Shown here: one piece after another, positions 22,377-33,170 of the stretch
Numbering within the stretch: the stretch's first letter is position 1
Layout of the letters: every line of letters starts with the position of its first letter
Source: Iris pallida
Lineage: Eukaryota; Streptophyta; Magnoliopsida; Asparagales; Iridaceae
NCBI GenBank assembly: GCA_029216955.1
Contig: JANAVB010002199.1
Coordinates: 14,879,417 to 14,943,416 of the forward strand
Direction: 5' to 3'
Length of the DNA: 64,000 bases
Notes under the pieces: model-generated
Told to the model about the DNA's origin: nothing
Databases searched by the model: none
What the model saw: the letters and a program-made list of their open reading frames with translations, nothing else
Position numbers and translations under genes: made by a program

Positions 22377-23569
22377 TCAATGCGGATGTAATCTCCGTCG
22401 ACTACGAAGAAAAGACGGTGTCAGCTAATGTGGTGTCACTTCAGTTCGGCACCTTGCCGCCGACTACCACATAAGATGGCGTCGTCCCCATCCCTAAGGC
22501 GACGATGGAGGTGGTGAACTTGCCACCCACCCGTGACAATGTGAGTGGACTTGTCCCACTCACCACATCTCGAGGAGAGGTCCTCTGGGTTCACCCCGAC
22601 CTCGTCTCCGAGGTAACTCAGCCGGAGGTACGCCCTACCTCCAAAGCAAAAGGCAGGAAGATCAAGTCTTGCCGCACGGTCTTTTCTTCAACGGAAGAGG
22701 CGCTTCCTGTGCAGACGCGTGCACAACAGAACTCCCAGCCCGGTGAAGCTGCCGCCGAAGTGGTGCCTCGTGGCACCATCCCTGAGGAGGGTCCATCCAA
22801 GCCCTCAGCAGCCAATAAACAAAAGCAAGTGGAGGCCCGCTTCGACAGACCTCTGCGGAAAGAAAATGCTTCGGGGCTAGCCAAGCCCCACAATTTTGAC
22901 ATTCTTGCACAACTGGCCAGTACTCATGCACGCTTGTCTTTGTTCGAGCTCCTGCGTCTCTCCAAGGACTCCCGAGAAGCTCTCTGCGAAGCTCTGAAGG
23001 ATGCCGAATCCTTTCTCAGTCAAATCAAGCAGCTTGAAGACATCCCAACTACTTGTGCACACTGTCATTGTGCGGATAAAGCTATCCCAAACATAACTTT
23101 CACCCAACAAGACATGCTGCTCAAGCATCACCGACATAACCGACCGTTGTATTACACAGGGTACATCGGTTCGGTAAAGGTGAGCAGGATTCAGATCGAT
23201 CCGGGGTCTTCCCTAAGCATCATTCCAAAGGCGCTGCTATCAAAGCTGGGGATCCCAATGTACCGGCTGGCGCCCTCCAATACGACCATCAGTGGCTTCA
23301 ACGCTAGCAAGAGCGAGCCACTGGGCAAGATCCGGCTGAAGTGTCACATCGGCAGCCTCAAAACTGAGGTGACTTGTTATGTGGTGGATGCCGAGGTCAA
23401 CTACAACATCTTACTCGGACGACCATGGTTACATGAGTACATGGTGGTGCCCTCCACGCTCCACCAATGCATGAAATATGTATCCACCAACGGCGTCATC
23501 CGGACGGAGTTTGCAGATATCGATCCCTTCAAAGGGATCGAGGCCTACTTTACCGATTCCGACTTGTAA
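22377..23569 (+). pseudogene. pro: Protease region of the Tat element
   Basis: After the frameshift near 22355 the frame shows a TAA at 22472, then an open stretch from 22505 to a TAA at 23567. The aspartic protease fold is seen near 23150-23480: the active-site segment is IDPGSSLSII (Asp at residue 232 of the 22505 frame) and the second conserved strand is ILLGRPWLH. The usual Asp-Ser/Thr-Gly or Asp-Gly-Gly is Asp-Pro-Gly here, which may reduce activity. The protease releases gag and pol proteins from the precursor. Downstream the frame continues past the TAA into the linker at 23636. Confidence 0.8.
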
Positions 23570-24976
23570 AAGCCACTTGACGAGGAGGAAGCCAACGATG
23601 CCGATGATGAAGCAGAGACGGCAACAGAGCCGGACTTGGAGCCCGAAATGACTCCCGACGCCCCCTTAAAAATCCGATTGAAGGGCAAGCCTCCCCAGAA
23701 GGCGCCTCCAATGAGCATCAAGCTATCAGGGAAAGCACCGACTCACGAAGCTCCCCTGAAGATACGCCTCAAGGGAAAGCCACCTCAAACAGCGGCTCCC
23801 CTGGTGGTAAAATTACAAGGGAAGGCGCCACTCATCGGAGGCGCAACCGAGGCACCTCTCAAGGTGCGTCTTAAAGGCAAGCCGCCGCAGTCATCCAAGA
23901 TGCCGGAGAGGGCTCACATAACCCTCTCAGACCCCAAAGTCAGAGCGGTGGAGGACTCTCCTGATCCGGCCCCAGTGCTTACAGATGAGGAGCTTGGCGA
24001 ATATATCTCTGCTGATGTAGACGCACCCTCCTTCGACAATGTAATCCCACGGGATAAAATCTCGTACTTTACCAATAATAGAATGTCTTTCAATTATTCT
24101 TGTCTTCCACACTGGAATGCCATGTATACATTAGACAACGCTCTACGGTCGTTGCGAACACAAGTAACGACCGTCTACCATAATCAAATAGTCCCGTCTC
24201 AAGGAGTCTTCATAGTCCCTCCACGGAGCCGAGACCAAGGCACCATCATCTCGGGCAAAATCGAGCATCGTCGGGACCTCCCATCAATCGAGCCCGAACC
24301 TGATACCGGCAGAGTACAAGTCTATCGGTACACAGATACGGCTAAGCACATCATCCAAAAGATGGACTACGACCTGAAAAGCAACAAAGGCTTAAACTAC
24401 GGCAAGGGTCGGCATCTCCCTGTCCGGCTTTCGATGCCCAATGGAAAGCCACAGGATTACTATAATCGGACTCGACGGGGGTTAGGCTATGTCACGCCGC
24501 CATCAACTCCAGAGAGTTCAGACGCAGAAGACATAGAACATTCCCACTCGTCTGAAGCATCGACGTGGGATTCCGATACCAGTATCGGATCAGTCTTCAG
24601 GAAAGTACTGTCAGCTAACATGACATCGACGCAACCTCAGAAAGATGAAGGCGAAGACCAACTGCCGGAACCCTTCGAAGAGGAACCCTGGGCACAACGC
24701 CTAGGAGAACAATGGGAGTCTCGTTTTGAGTTACGAGAACCTCCCACCGAAGACGAAGTCGAGCAGATCGACCTCGGGGATGGGTCCTCTTCTAAACCCA
24801 TCTTCATCAGCAAAAGCCTGGAAGGAGAAGACCAAGAATCTTTAGTCCAACTGGCTAAAGAATATATTGACGTCTTCGCCTGGAGCTACGAAGATATGCC
24901 GGGTCTCGATCCACAGATCGCGATGCATAGGTTGAACATCTTACCAGATGCCAAACCTACCAAACAACAACAGTGA
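23570..24976 (+). pseudogene. Protease-RT linker of the Tat element with lysine-proline repeats
   Basis: The same frame as the protease, open from 23570 to a TGA at 24974. From 23660 to 23900 it encodes five imperfect repeats alternating APLKIRLKGKPPQ-type and SIKLSGKAP-type units. The rest is acidic and low in complexity until the sequence just before RT. The TGA at 24974 sits in CAG-TGA-CGC, where a CGA would keep the frame; this is a typical methylated-CpG transition. No enzymatic motif is visible. Confidence 0.75.
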
Positions 24977-27900
24977 CGCTTCCGCCCGGACATCATGAAT
25001 GCCATCGATCAGGAGGTGGACAAGCTCTTGACCAGTGGCTTCATCCGTGAGGAACAACACCCGGACTGGGTAGCCAACGTCGTCCCTGTCACCAAGAAGA
25101 ACGGGAAGATACGAGTCTGTATCGACTTCAGGGATCTCAACTCTGCTTGCCCGAAGGATAAATTCCCGCTCCCAATCATCGATGTAATGATCGACAACAC
25201 ATGTGGCTTTGAACGCATGTCCTTCATGGACGGGTATTCAGGCTATAATCAAATCAAGATGTTCCCCGATGACGCAAAACACACGTCATTCAGGACTCCG
25301 AAAGGTGTTTTCTGCTACACAGTAATGCCCTTCGGCTTGAAGAATGCCGGTGCAACATACCAACGAGCGATGAGTACCATCTTCCGTCAACATCTTCGCA
25401 AGACAGTTGAGTGCTATGTTGACGACATCGCAGTCAAGAGCCGCCTCAAAAGAGATCACCTACAGGACCTGAGGACGGTCTTTGATCTCATGCGGGCACA
25501 TCAACTCAAAATGAACCCCGCTAAATCCTTCCTGGGGGTTTCTAGCGACAAATTCTTGGGCTTTGTCATAACGACAAAAGGCATTCATGTCGATCCCGAG
25601 AAGACTAAAGCCATCCTCAACATGGACCCTCCGAAGAACCTTCGAGAACTTCGGGGCTTACAGGGACGTCTGGCATACATCCGGAGGTTCATAGCAAACC
25701 TCTCCGGTAAATGTCAACCCTTTACTCAGCTCATGAAGAAGGGAGTCTCTTACGTCTGGACAGAGGAGTGCCAAAAGGCTTTCGACGACATCAAGGCTTA
25801 CTTGACAAGCCCGCCAGTCCTAGTGGCACCTGTCGTCGGCAAACCATTCCTCCTCTACGTCCGTGCCATGGATCATTCCCTCGGCGCTTTACTGGCTCAA
25901 AACAGCGATGTAGGCTACGAGCAAGCAATCTACTACCTCAGTCGAACACTCATCGGGGCCGAACACCGGTACAACCCTGTTGAAAAGGAGTGCTTGGCTT
26001 TGGTGTTTGCCATTCAGAAGACTCGTCATTACGTCTCGGGCCAGACAATTCACGTCATCTCCCGAGTCAATCCACTCAGAGTTCTCATGACGAAGCCAGG
26101 GTCATTAAACTCCCGGCTGGCTACATGGGCGATCCTACTAACGCCATACAACATGGTGTTTGTCCCGCAGAAGGCGGTCAAGGGTCAGGCTCTGGCTGAC
26201 TTTTTAGCTGCGCACCCCATCCCAGAATCTTCAAAACTCTATGAAGACATCCCAGATGAAGTCCAAGAATCAAACGTCACTGAAGGAAGCCCCGTTTGGC
26301 GGATGTTCTTCGATGGCGCTTCAAGAACGGGCCCCAACGGCAAAATCATCGCAGGAGTGGGGGTAGTCTTGATCTCCCCCGATCAGCTGGTCATCCAGCG
26401 CGCATACTCTCTTTCGAAGTCGTGCTCCAACAATGTTGCTGAGTACAACGCACTCGTCATGGGACTCCAGCTAGCACAACAGCTGGGGGTGGATCATCTG
26501 GAAGCCTACGGCGACTCGAAACTCGTCGTAAACCAGATTCGGGGGCAATACGAGGTTCGCCATGAAGATTTGATCCCTTACCATGAAATTGCATTGAACA
26601 TCATTTCAACCTTCACTGGGTTCTTCATCGAACATGTACCTCGTCTACAAAACTTGGAGGCTGACGCTCTGGCTGGCCTCGCAGCCTCATTGGCCGCGCC
26701 CCTTGGGACTCAACACTATGTCACGGTAACTGGCCGAGACTTGATTTGTCCCAGAAACAACCTATGTTTGCAAATGGCTCATGCCGTGCCGACAAACACC
26801 GATGTTAATGTCCGAGACTGGAGATTCCCGTTCATCGACTTCGCCGTCTACGGAATCCTTCCGGAAGATCCGAAGGAAGCCGTCTCAGTCAGGAGACGCT
26901 CTCTTCGATTCTACTACGATACAGCCACTAAAACGTTGTACCGACGCTCCTTCGACGGGCTTCTCCTTCGATGCCTGTCTAACGAAGAAGCGGCCGAAGC
27001 TCTTCGAGAAGCTCACGACGGAACTTGCGGAGCTCACCAACCAGGTCCTAAGTTGCAAGATCGACTGCGACGTATGGGCTACTACTGGCCAACCATGGCC
27101 GACGACGCAGTGGAATATGCTAAGAAGTGCCATGCATGCCAACTTCATACAGACTTCATACATACACCGTCTGAACCTCTACATCCTACAGTCGCCTCCT
27201 GGCCATTCGAAGCCTGGGGCATGGACATTGTAGGACCAATCACCCTTCCTTCATCAAGAGGACATCGTTTCATCCTGGCCATCACCGATTACTTCTCCAA
27301 ATGGGCGGAAGCAGTCCCACTAGCGGAAGTAAAAAGCTCCAGGGTGGTCAACTTTATCAAACACCATGTCATTTACCGTTTCGGAGTACCCAGGCGAATC
27401 ATTCATGACAATGGTCCCCAATTCATCAGCCATATTTTCAGCAGGTTCTGTGACAAGAATCGCATTCAAAACGTGGCCTCAACCGCCTACAATCCGGCAG
27501 CAAACGGATTAGCTGAGGCATTCAACAAGACTATCGTTAGGCTGCTCAAAAAGGTCGTGTCATCCAACAAACGCGACTGGGACGAAAAGCTTGGCGAATG
27601 CCTTTGGGCCTACCGCACAACGGTACGGACCCCAACAGGCAACACTCCATTCTCCCTGGTCTACGGGAGCGAAGCAGTACTGCCTCTCGAGATACAGATA
27701 CCTTCGCTCCGCGTGGCAATCACAAACGATCTCACAGAAGAAGACAATCAACGTCGTCGTCTGCGGGAACTGGAGGCACTTGACGAAAAGCGTCTCCTAG
27801 CTCAACAACGCATCGAACTTTACCAAGCCCGTATATCACAGGCTTTCAACAAGAAGGTCAAGCAAAGAACTTTCCAAGTTGGCGACCTGGTTTTAGCAGT

Positions 27901-28075
27901 CAGAAGGCCAATGGTGTTAACTCACAAGACACCAGGGAAGTTCGAGCCCAAATGGGAAGGACCCTTCATCATTGAGACGGTATACTCAAACGGTGCTTAC
28001 CGCCTCGCCAAACCCAATGGGGACTTGTTCATGATGCCCATCAACGGCAAGTTTCTAAAGAAGTACTATTCTTGA
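24977..28075 (+). CDS. pol: pol: reverse transcriptase, RNase H, archaeal-type RNase H, integrase
   Basis: An open frame of 1026 codons from the ATG at 24995. In natural context it continues the upstream frame, from which a TGA at 24974 separates it. RT spans residues about 1-180 with VCIDFRDLN and the active site YVDD at 141-144. The first RNase H lies at about 285-400. A second RNase H carries D440, E483, D507 and D557 and is the archaeal-type domain characteristic of the Tat lineage. The integrase zinc region includes H674, C712 and C715. The catalytic triad is D744, D805 and E841, and a GPF/Y-like C-terminal module lies near 980-1015 (KWEGPFIIETVY). All catalytic residues seem intact. It makes and inserts the cDNA copy of the element. 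Confidence 0.93.
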   Translation, partial: RFRPDIMNAIDQEVDKLLTSGFIREEQHPDWVANVVPVTKKNGKIRVCIDFRDLNSACPKDKFPLPIIDVMIDNTCGFERMSFMDGYSGYNQIKMFPDDAKHTSFRTPKGVFCYTVMPFGLKNAGATYQRAMSTIFRQHLRKTVECYVDDIAVKSRLKRDHLQDLRTVFDLMRAHQLKMNPAKSFLGVSSDKFLGFVITTKGIHVDPEKTKAILNMDPPKNLRELRGLQGRLAYIRRFIANLSGKCQPFTQLMKKGVSYVWTEECQKAFDDIKAYLTSPPVLVAPVVGKPFLLYVRAMDHSLGALLAQNSDVGYEQAIYYLSRTLIGAEHRYNPVEKECLALVFAIQKTRHYVSGQTIHVISRVNPLRVLMTKPGSLNSRLATWAILLTPYNMVFVPQKAVKGQALADFLAAHPIPESSKLYEDIPDEVQESNVTEGSPVWRMFFDGASRTGPNGKIIAGVGVVLISPDQLVIQRAYSLSKSCSNNVAEYNALVMGLQLAQQLGVDHLEAYGDSKLVVNQIRGQYEVRHEDLIPYHEIALNIISTFTGFFIEHVPRLQNLEADALAGLAASLAAPLGTQHYVTVTGRDLICPRNNLCLQMAHAVPTNTDVNVRDWRFPFIDFAVYGILPEDPKEAVSVRRRSLRFYYDTATKTLYRRSFDGLLLRCLSNEEAAEALREAHDGTCGAHQPGPKLQDRLRRMGYYWPTMADDAVEYAKKCHACQLHTDFIHTPSEPLHPTVASWPFEAWGMDIVGPITLPSSRGHRFILAITDYFSKWAEAVPLAEVKSSRVVNFIKHHVIYRFGVPRRIIHDNGPQFISHIFSRFCDKNRIQNVASTAYNPAANGLAEAFNKTIVRLLKKVVSSNKRDWDEKLGECLWAYRTTVRTPTGNTPFSLVYGSEAVLPLEIQIPSLRVAITNDLTEEDNQRRRLRELEALDEKRLLAQQRIELYQARISQAFNKKVKQRTFQVGDLVLAVRRPMVLTHKTPGKFEPKWEGPFIIETVYSNGAYRLAKPNGDLFMMPINGKFLKKYYS

Positions 28076-28668
28076 CATCCTCTAAGACATGTATTTCCCC
28101 AAACAACCTCTTCCGGAACCCAGCTGTTCCGTGGCATCCTTCCGTAGAAAGATAACCACGTCCACATTACCTCTGAGTTGTCTCTCTACATCCTACAAAG
28201 CGGAACCTTACATTTCGTGAGCTTACGCTATCATTCATGTTTACCACGTCCACATTACCTCTGAGTAAACATCCCGTACAAACAACTCCTGTGTTGTCGT
28301 ACATTGATCGCAGAACTTCCATGTCCACATTACCTCTGAGTTATTCAGCGTATCCCCCAGGATCATTCCTACCATGTCCATAAATACCTCTGAGTAGGAA
28401 GATTCTATCATTTGAACCTAATGATTGCCATGTCCACATTACCTCTGAGCAAACATGTTGGTTCCTTCAAACTTATTATCTGTACCTAAAAACCAAGGTG
28501 CGCAAAAGATAATAGGTCCACATAAATCATCAAGTTCATGAGATCAAAAATGAACACATCACAAAAAAAAAAGAGAGATAGTGTATTTCTTTATTTTTCA
28601 AAGAAGGGAGTACAGAAATATGCTATTTCCCCAGCAAGAGTTGCAAAAACACATAAAAAGAAGAGAAA
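28076..28668. repeat. Intergenic zone with array of five hairpins sharing one loop sequence
   Basis: Between pol and the converging antisense gene, CAYGTCCACATTACCTCTGA occurs at 28157, 28245, 28320, 28373 (with a 1-nt longer variant) and 28429. Each copy is flanked by arms that pair with each other but differ between copies: 28145-28156 with 28177-28188; ATGTTTAC (28237) with GTAAACAT (28265); 28306-28319 with 28340-28354 (imperfect); TTCCTAC (28366) with GTAGGAA (28394); ATGATTGC (28421) with GCAAACAT (28449). The zone also holds the AATAAA of the antisense gene at 28590-28595. Confidence 0.8.
28590..28595 (-). terminator. AATAAA polyadenylation signal of the antisense gene
   Basis: AATAAA on the minus strand about 75 nt past the stop codon of the antisense gene, in a plausible position for its 3' end. 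Confidence 0.55.
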
Positions 28669-30282
28669 CTACAGTCCCCGATCCTCTCCAGGGTGGGATA
28701 AGAGCTCTCTGACTCGACGTCTCAGGTCGGCAGTGCGAGTTTCCACAGTCGCCTGGACTCGCAGCTCGGCTTCTTGACGCATTAATCCGACAGCCTCAGC
28801 GGAAGTTTTACTCTCATACTTCTCATCAAGCTGTCGTCGCTGCTGAGCCAAAGCAAGGGTCCGCTGAGTAAGAGTCGCTTCCTCCTGCTTGAATGCCACG
28901 TGTTCAGCCAGGACACGATCAGCTTCTAGTTGAAGTTGGGCCCGCTGGTCTTCAAGACGGCGCATCTGAGCATCAACCTCTGCGATGTTAGCGTCCACCG
29001 CAGCCCGCTTCTCCGTCGTCTTCTCCATAGATTGAGACAACTGCTCCGCCGCAGCCTCAGTCCCAGCCACTTCATGCTCCCAACTGCTCACATCAGCTCG
29101 ATGGGAAGCCTTGATTTCAGCCATCAACTTCCCTATCTCTGCATCTATCAAGACAGAGAGGTCATTTCGTTGGATGTGCTGCAGTTCCGCGAGCCGCTCG
29201 TCCAGCTCAATCACCGAAACCTCCAGAATTTCGGCCATATGGTCATGGCCTTGGTGAACGCGGATCAGCTCGATACAAGGCATTGCCAAAGCTTTTGCTG
29301 TCGCAAAGCTCCCCTTGGCATCCATCACTACAGATACTCCTTTCTCCAGCATTTTGTACACTCCCTCGACGAGGAACTTCACATACTCGTCGACATCCGC
29401 CAGCACCTGCGGCATCATAGCAGGAGTTGGAGGAGCTACTACAGTTTGCGGACCGGAGGAAGATCCGCCAACCTCGATCTGAGAGGTTTGAACCTCGGCA
29501 ATAATAGGCTCTTCATCAACAGGGGCCAGACTGCTAGCCCGAAGAGCCGAAGGAACAGAAGGAGCCGGCACATGCGTCGTGATAGTACCCCAAGTGGAAG
29601 GAGCAACAGAGGGTTCCACACCCTTACCCTTCTCAAGCCCAAAGAAATCACCGACGTCAATGGCCACCTCTTCTACCCCCGACGTTCTATCAGCATCAGC
29701 TACCTCCCCCGGCAAAACGGGGAGATCAATATTTATCTCCTGGCCAGCCCCAGGAGACAAGACCGGCAGAAGGGTCTCATTCTTCTCAAGTCCCTCTACA
29801 GGGACAGAATCTGTCGCTACCGCCTGATCAGTAGCCATCTCTATGTCCATGGTTGAAGCCAAGGAAGGATTTGGCAACGATTCGGCCGACCTCCCTTCAT
29901 CATGACTAGGAGGGGAATCAACCCTCTCCTCTATCCTCACTGCTTCTGCTGCCCCCGCAACAGACTCCTGCAGCTCCGGAGCGATGTCATCAGAAGATGA
30001 TGAACTCCATTCCTCTTCATCACCAGGAAGCTGCGCACTTGCTAAACCTTCGATATGTGAAGCCTCCGCTGTGGCCTTCGTCACCTCGGAAGCTGCTGCA
30101 CCCTCAGGTTCCCTCCTGACATAACCCGAGGATACCGGAACCTCCACGATGATAGTATCCTCCGGATCTTCCTCCATGAGAGACATCATTGTCGGCGGGA
30201 TACGCACTCCAGACGAGCTCGCCATCTCTTCTCGCCTACTCCCATCCGACTTTGGGGTACGAGGTTTTCTTTTTAGCGGCTC

Positions 30283-30347
30283 CTACAAAAGAAGATGGGG
30301 CCTCGTAAGTGGCGGAACCAAAATCAGATTTAGTAGGATGTCCTTAC
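30283..30347 (-). other. Intron 2 of the antisense gene
   Basis: 65 bp with donor GAG|GTAAGG, a branch-like CTAAAT, a pyrimidine tract and acceptor TTTGTAG. Splicing joins GAG to GAG CCG in frame. It is short for a plant intron but within range. Confidence 0.75.
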
Positions 30348-32644
30348 CTCTTCGGACGCCGAATCCGATGACACCGTCGGTAACGATGCCTTCTTCTGCT
30401 TCTTCGACACAAGAGATTCAGCCCCTGTATCTGCACATCGTTTCGATCGATTGCCCGAGGGTTCTGCTTGTGATGCGGAGGGGGCACTCCGTTGACCCAC
30501 CCCTGACGGACGATACGGCCGGGCCTTCACTGGCGTATCCCCAGTCGCTGCTAACTGGGTGCCTGCGATAAGGCTGGTCTCCCTGTCATATCCGGAGGGC
30601 GGGGCAGCCATAACACAGTAAAATTTGGCGGCCGAGTAAAGAATGGGCGGCCGCGGATCGGGAACGGGCAACGTAAAACGAGCTCCGGTACATCCGGCAT
30701 TATAGTAATGCCAAGCTCGTGCACCATCCAACAAACTTCCAACATACCCCAGGGTATTACTGGGGTTATCCAACATCATCTGAGCATAACCAAATTGCCG
30801 CGCAAAGCGGCTCGGCAAGTATGGTTCCAGGTAGCACTGATTCCTGTTCCGGTATACCAGATGGGACGGCCGAATACTTTGCAACCAACGAAATCCCTAT
30901 TGAGGCAGAGTGGTGGTACCTTCGCCCAGGTCCCTTAAATCCTCGTTGGCCTCAAAACCCAAATAGATGGGACCAACTTTGGTGATCTCCCAACCCTGAA
31001 GACGGGATAAAACCTTTCTACAAACCGGGACACCAGTATACGACCAGCTCCTCCGATGGAAACGACGAAGAAATGCATCTCCAGCCTTATAATCTCCTTC
31101 CGAGCCTGGGCTCATCACACTGGGATGATGCAGAATCAGCCATCCCATCAAATAGTGAAACGGCAATTCGGTGCGCGGGAAGTTATTTTTTCTGCCTCTA
31201 TCATGAATCATATTTCCAGCAAACTCTCGCAAACCTCGCTGCAGGTTACATACCATTGCGGGGAGGAGAGCCAAGCGCCGGCCGAAGACCAATTTTATGG
31301 CTGGTAGGATTAAGTTTCGAGTCACCCTCTCGACGGCACCGGATCCACCTGCGAACACGCAATCCCGGAGCCATATCATCAGATAGGCGACCAAAACCGC
31401 CTTGGATGACATTGGATAAGCAAGGTGCCAGAAGCAGCTATAGGAGCGTGCATCTGACTGCTGGTCTTCATTTCCTCGGGGATTCTTCTCCCCTAACATG
31501 ATCATTTCGGACAGCACCTCGCTACGAGAGAGCGCCGGCGGAGTAGAAAACTTCGAAGAATCCTCTTTGTCTTGTCTAAAGACATAATCTCTCCAAGCGG
31601 TCACATGGGGCTGCGACCCGCTTTTATCCCTTCTCTGCACATAGTAATGATGACTCGCCACTTCCTTGAAGACGGCCGTCATCTCATCAGCTCTGTCCCC
31701 CAGGACCTGAAGTTCCTCATTGGTTGGAAAGTACTCTTCATATGGCTCCGACCCCCAAGGGAGTTTAGACACCTCATACATCTCATGAAGTGCGAGCCCT
31801 AATTCCCCTACCGGAGTAAAGAAGGTCCCGGTATGGATATCAAACATCTCCAGGAGTGCGAGGAACATGTACCTATTAAGGTCAACACCCGCCTGGGTAG
31901 CACGGATCGCAGCAGTCAACCCGATCTCTCGGAGCTCAGTCCAAAACCGCGACAAGATCCAGAGCGTCAGTTTATCCCATTTGGAGACGTAATGGCACCA
32001 ACCCTCCACCCGAAACTCTCCTGTCGGGTAGGAACGTTCCATCAAAAACATACGATGTGTAAAAGTCGAAGCACTATAAGCAAACGTATCAATGGGTACA
32101 TCACTGTAGAGGCTCCCAGGACGTAAAGTCCGCCAAGTGTAAGAAGACCCAGACCGTACAACGGTCAAAGCATCCCTTTGGTCGGAAGTAGAATCAATTT
32201 GGATGACACCAGTCACCGCTCCCCTCTGAGAAGGGGTAAGCTCCCAAGACATCCTCCTCTGAGAAACAAGGCGACAGAAGGACGTCAAAGGCCACTGACG
32301 TTCAAGTTGCTTAACAGTCATATGCACTCCATTCGCAGTAAAGAACCAGTCCTCCTTGACCTTCAGTACTGACGAGTCAGTAGAAGTGAGACGGTCTCCA
32401 AACAGGAACTCAGGCTTCAGGAAGGTCACTTTATCAGATGTGGAAGGTTTAATGACTCCACGCTCCATCATCCGTTTGAGAAACCAATACTGCTGTTCAC
32501 GGATTAGGGTCATTCTCTCAGGAGGCTGATCCAGCATAAGAGCATCTTGAGCAGGGTTTATCACTTCCTCGTTATGCTCTACTCCTATTTGGTTGAAGGC
32601 AGCCTCCAAGAAAACTTCACTCAAAAGCGGGATTGCCATCGACA

Positions 32645-32954
32645 CTGGTAAAAGATCAGAAAAAGTCAGAAGAGAACACACAAATGTGTCTAAAGGAGAA
32701 AACTGCGGCGCATCATCAGGGTTTGAACCCATGTGCGTCGGCAGTATAGTCTCGGCGCATCATCAGGGTTTGAACCCATGCGCGTCAGCAGTATAGCCTC
32801 GGCGCATCTTCAGGGTTTGAACCCATGCGCGTCAGCAGTATAGCCTCGGCGCATCACCAGGGTTTAAACCCATGCGCGTCGGCGGGCAAAGACCGCGGCA
32901 CATCATTAAAGACTCAAGGCCTATGTGCGTTGGCGTACGGACAATGAGACTTAC
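32645..32954 (-). other. Intron 1 of the antisense gene
   Basis: 310 bp with donor TTG|GTAAGT at 32954 and acceptor CTTTTACCAG at 32645. It contains the 47-bp minisatellite. An open frame crosses most of it, but the splice sites and frame match favour an intron. Confidence 0.75.
32708..32935. repeat. 47-bp minisatellite in intron 1 of the antisense gene
   Basis: Copies begin GCGCAT at 32708, 32755, 32802 and 32849, with a degenerate fifth near 32895. Each unit contains GCGCAT, a near-palindromic GGGTTTGAACCC and ATGCGCG, so each can fold into a hairpin. Confidence 0.9.
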
Positions 32955-33170
32955 CAACCACCTTCGGCCGAACTTCGACAGGCCGACGGGGAACGACAGC
33001 CGCCGCAACATCGACAGACTCCTTCGCTTTCTCCTTCCCCTTGCCGGCAGCACCGCGAGGAGTCTTGGGAGCCATTCTCTCGAAGAAGGAGAAGTTAGGG
33101 TTTTGAAGAAGAAACTCTAAAGAAGCAGAGGCACAGAGAAGAAGAACCCTTTCTCTCTCCAACTCTTACC

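Larger units (their letters stand above)
28669..33075 (-). pseudogene. Antisense three-exon gene in the Tat element: PMD-like protein with coiled-coil tail
   Basis: Exon 1 is 33075-32955, starting at the ATG of MAPKTPRG and ending before GTAAGT. Exon 2 is 32644-30348, preceded by CTGATCTTTTACCAG and followed by GTAAGG. Exon 3 is 30282-28669, preceded by CTTCTTTTGTAG. All junctions keep frame and the exons sum to 1344 codons. Exon 2 shows PMD-like features: TGTFFTPVGELGLALHEMYE near residue 315, the EPYEEYFPTNEEL stretch, a hydrophobic helical zone, and YLPSRFARQFGYAQ near the end. Exon 3 opens with a basic PLKRKPRTPK, a possible nuclear signal, has an acidic linker and ends in a heptad-rich coiled coil. 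One TAG at 30899-30897 (codon 623) breaks it. It has its own TATA box and polyadenylation signal. Extra open frames after pol are known in Tat elements. The PMD assignment rests on motif similarity and the function is unknown. Confidence 0.82.

Noticed and set aside
28145..28456. CRISPR-like array because of five spaced repeats
   Set aside because: Spacing is irregular, the repeats have paired flanks, there are no cas genes and the genome is a plant's.
28930..29856. 308-codon plus-strand frame under the antisense gene
   Set aside because: It is a shadow of exon 3; the minus strand has the splice sites, promoter and coiled-coil pattern.
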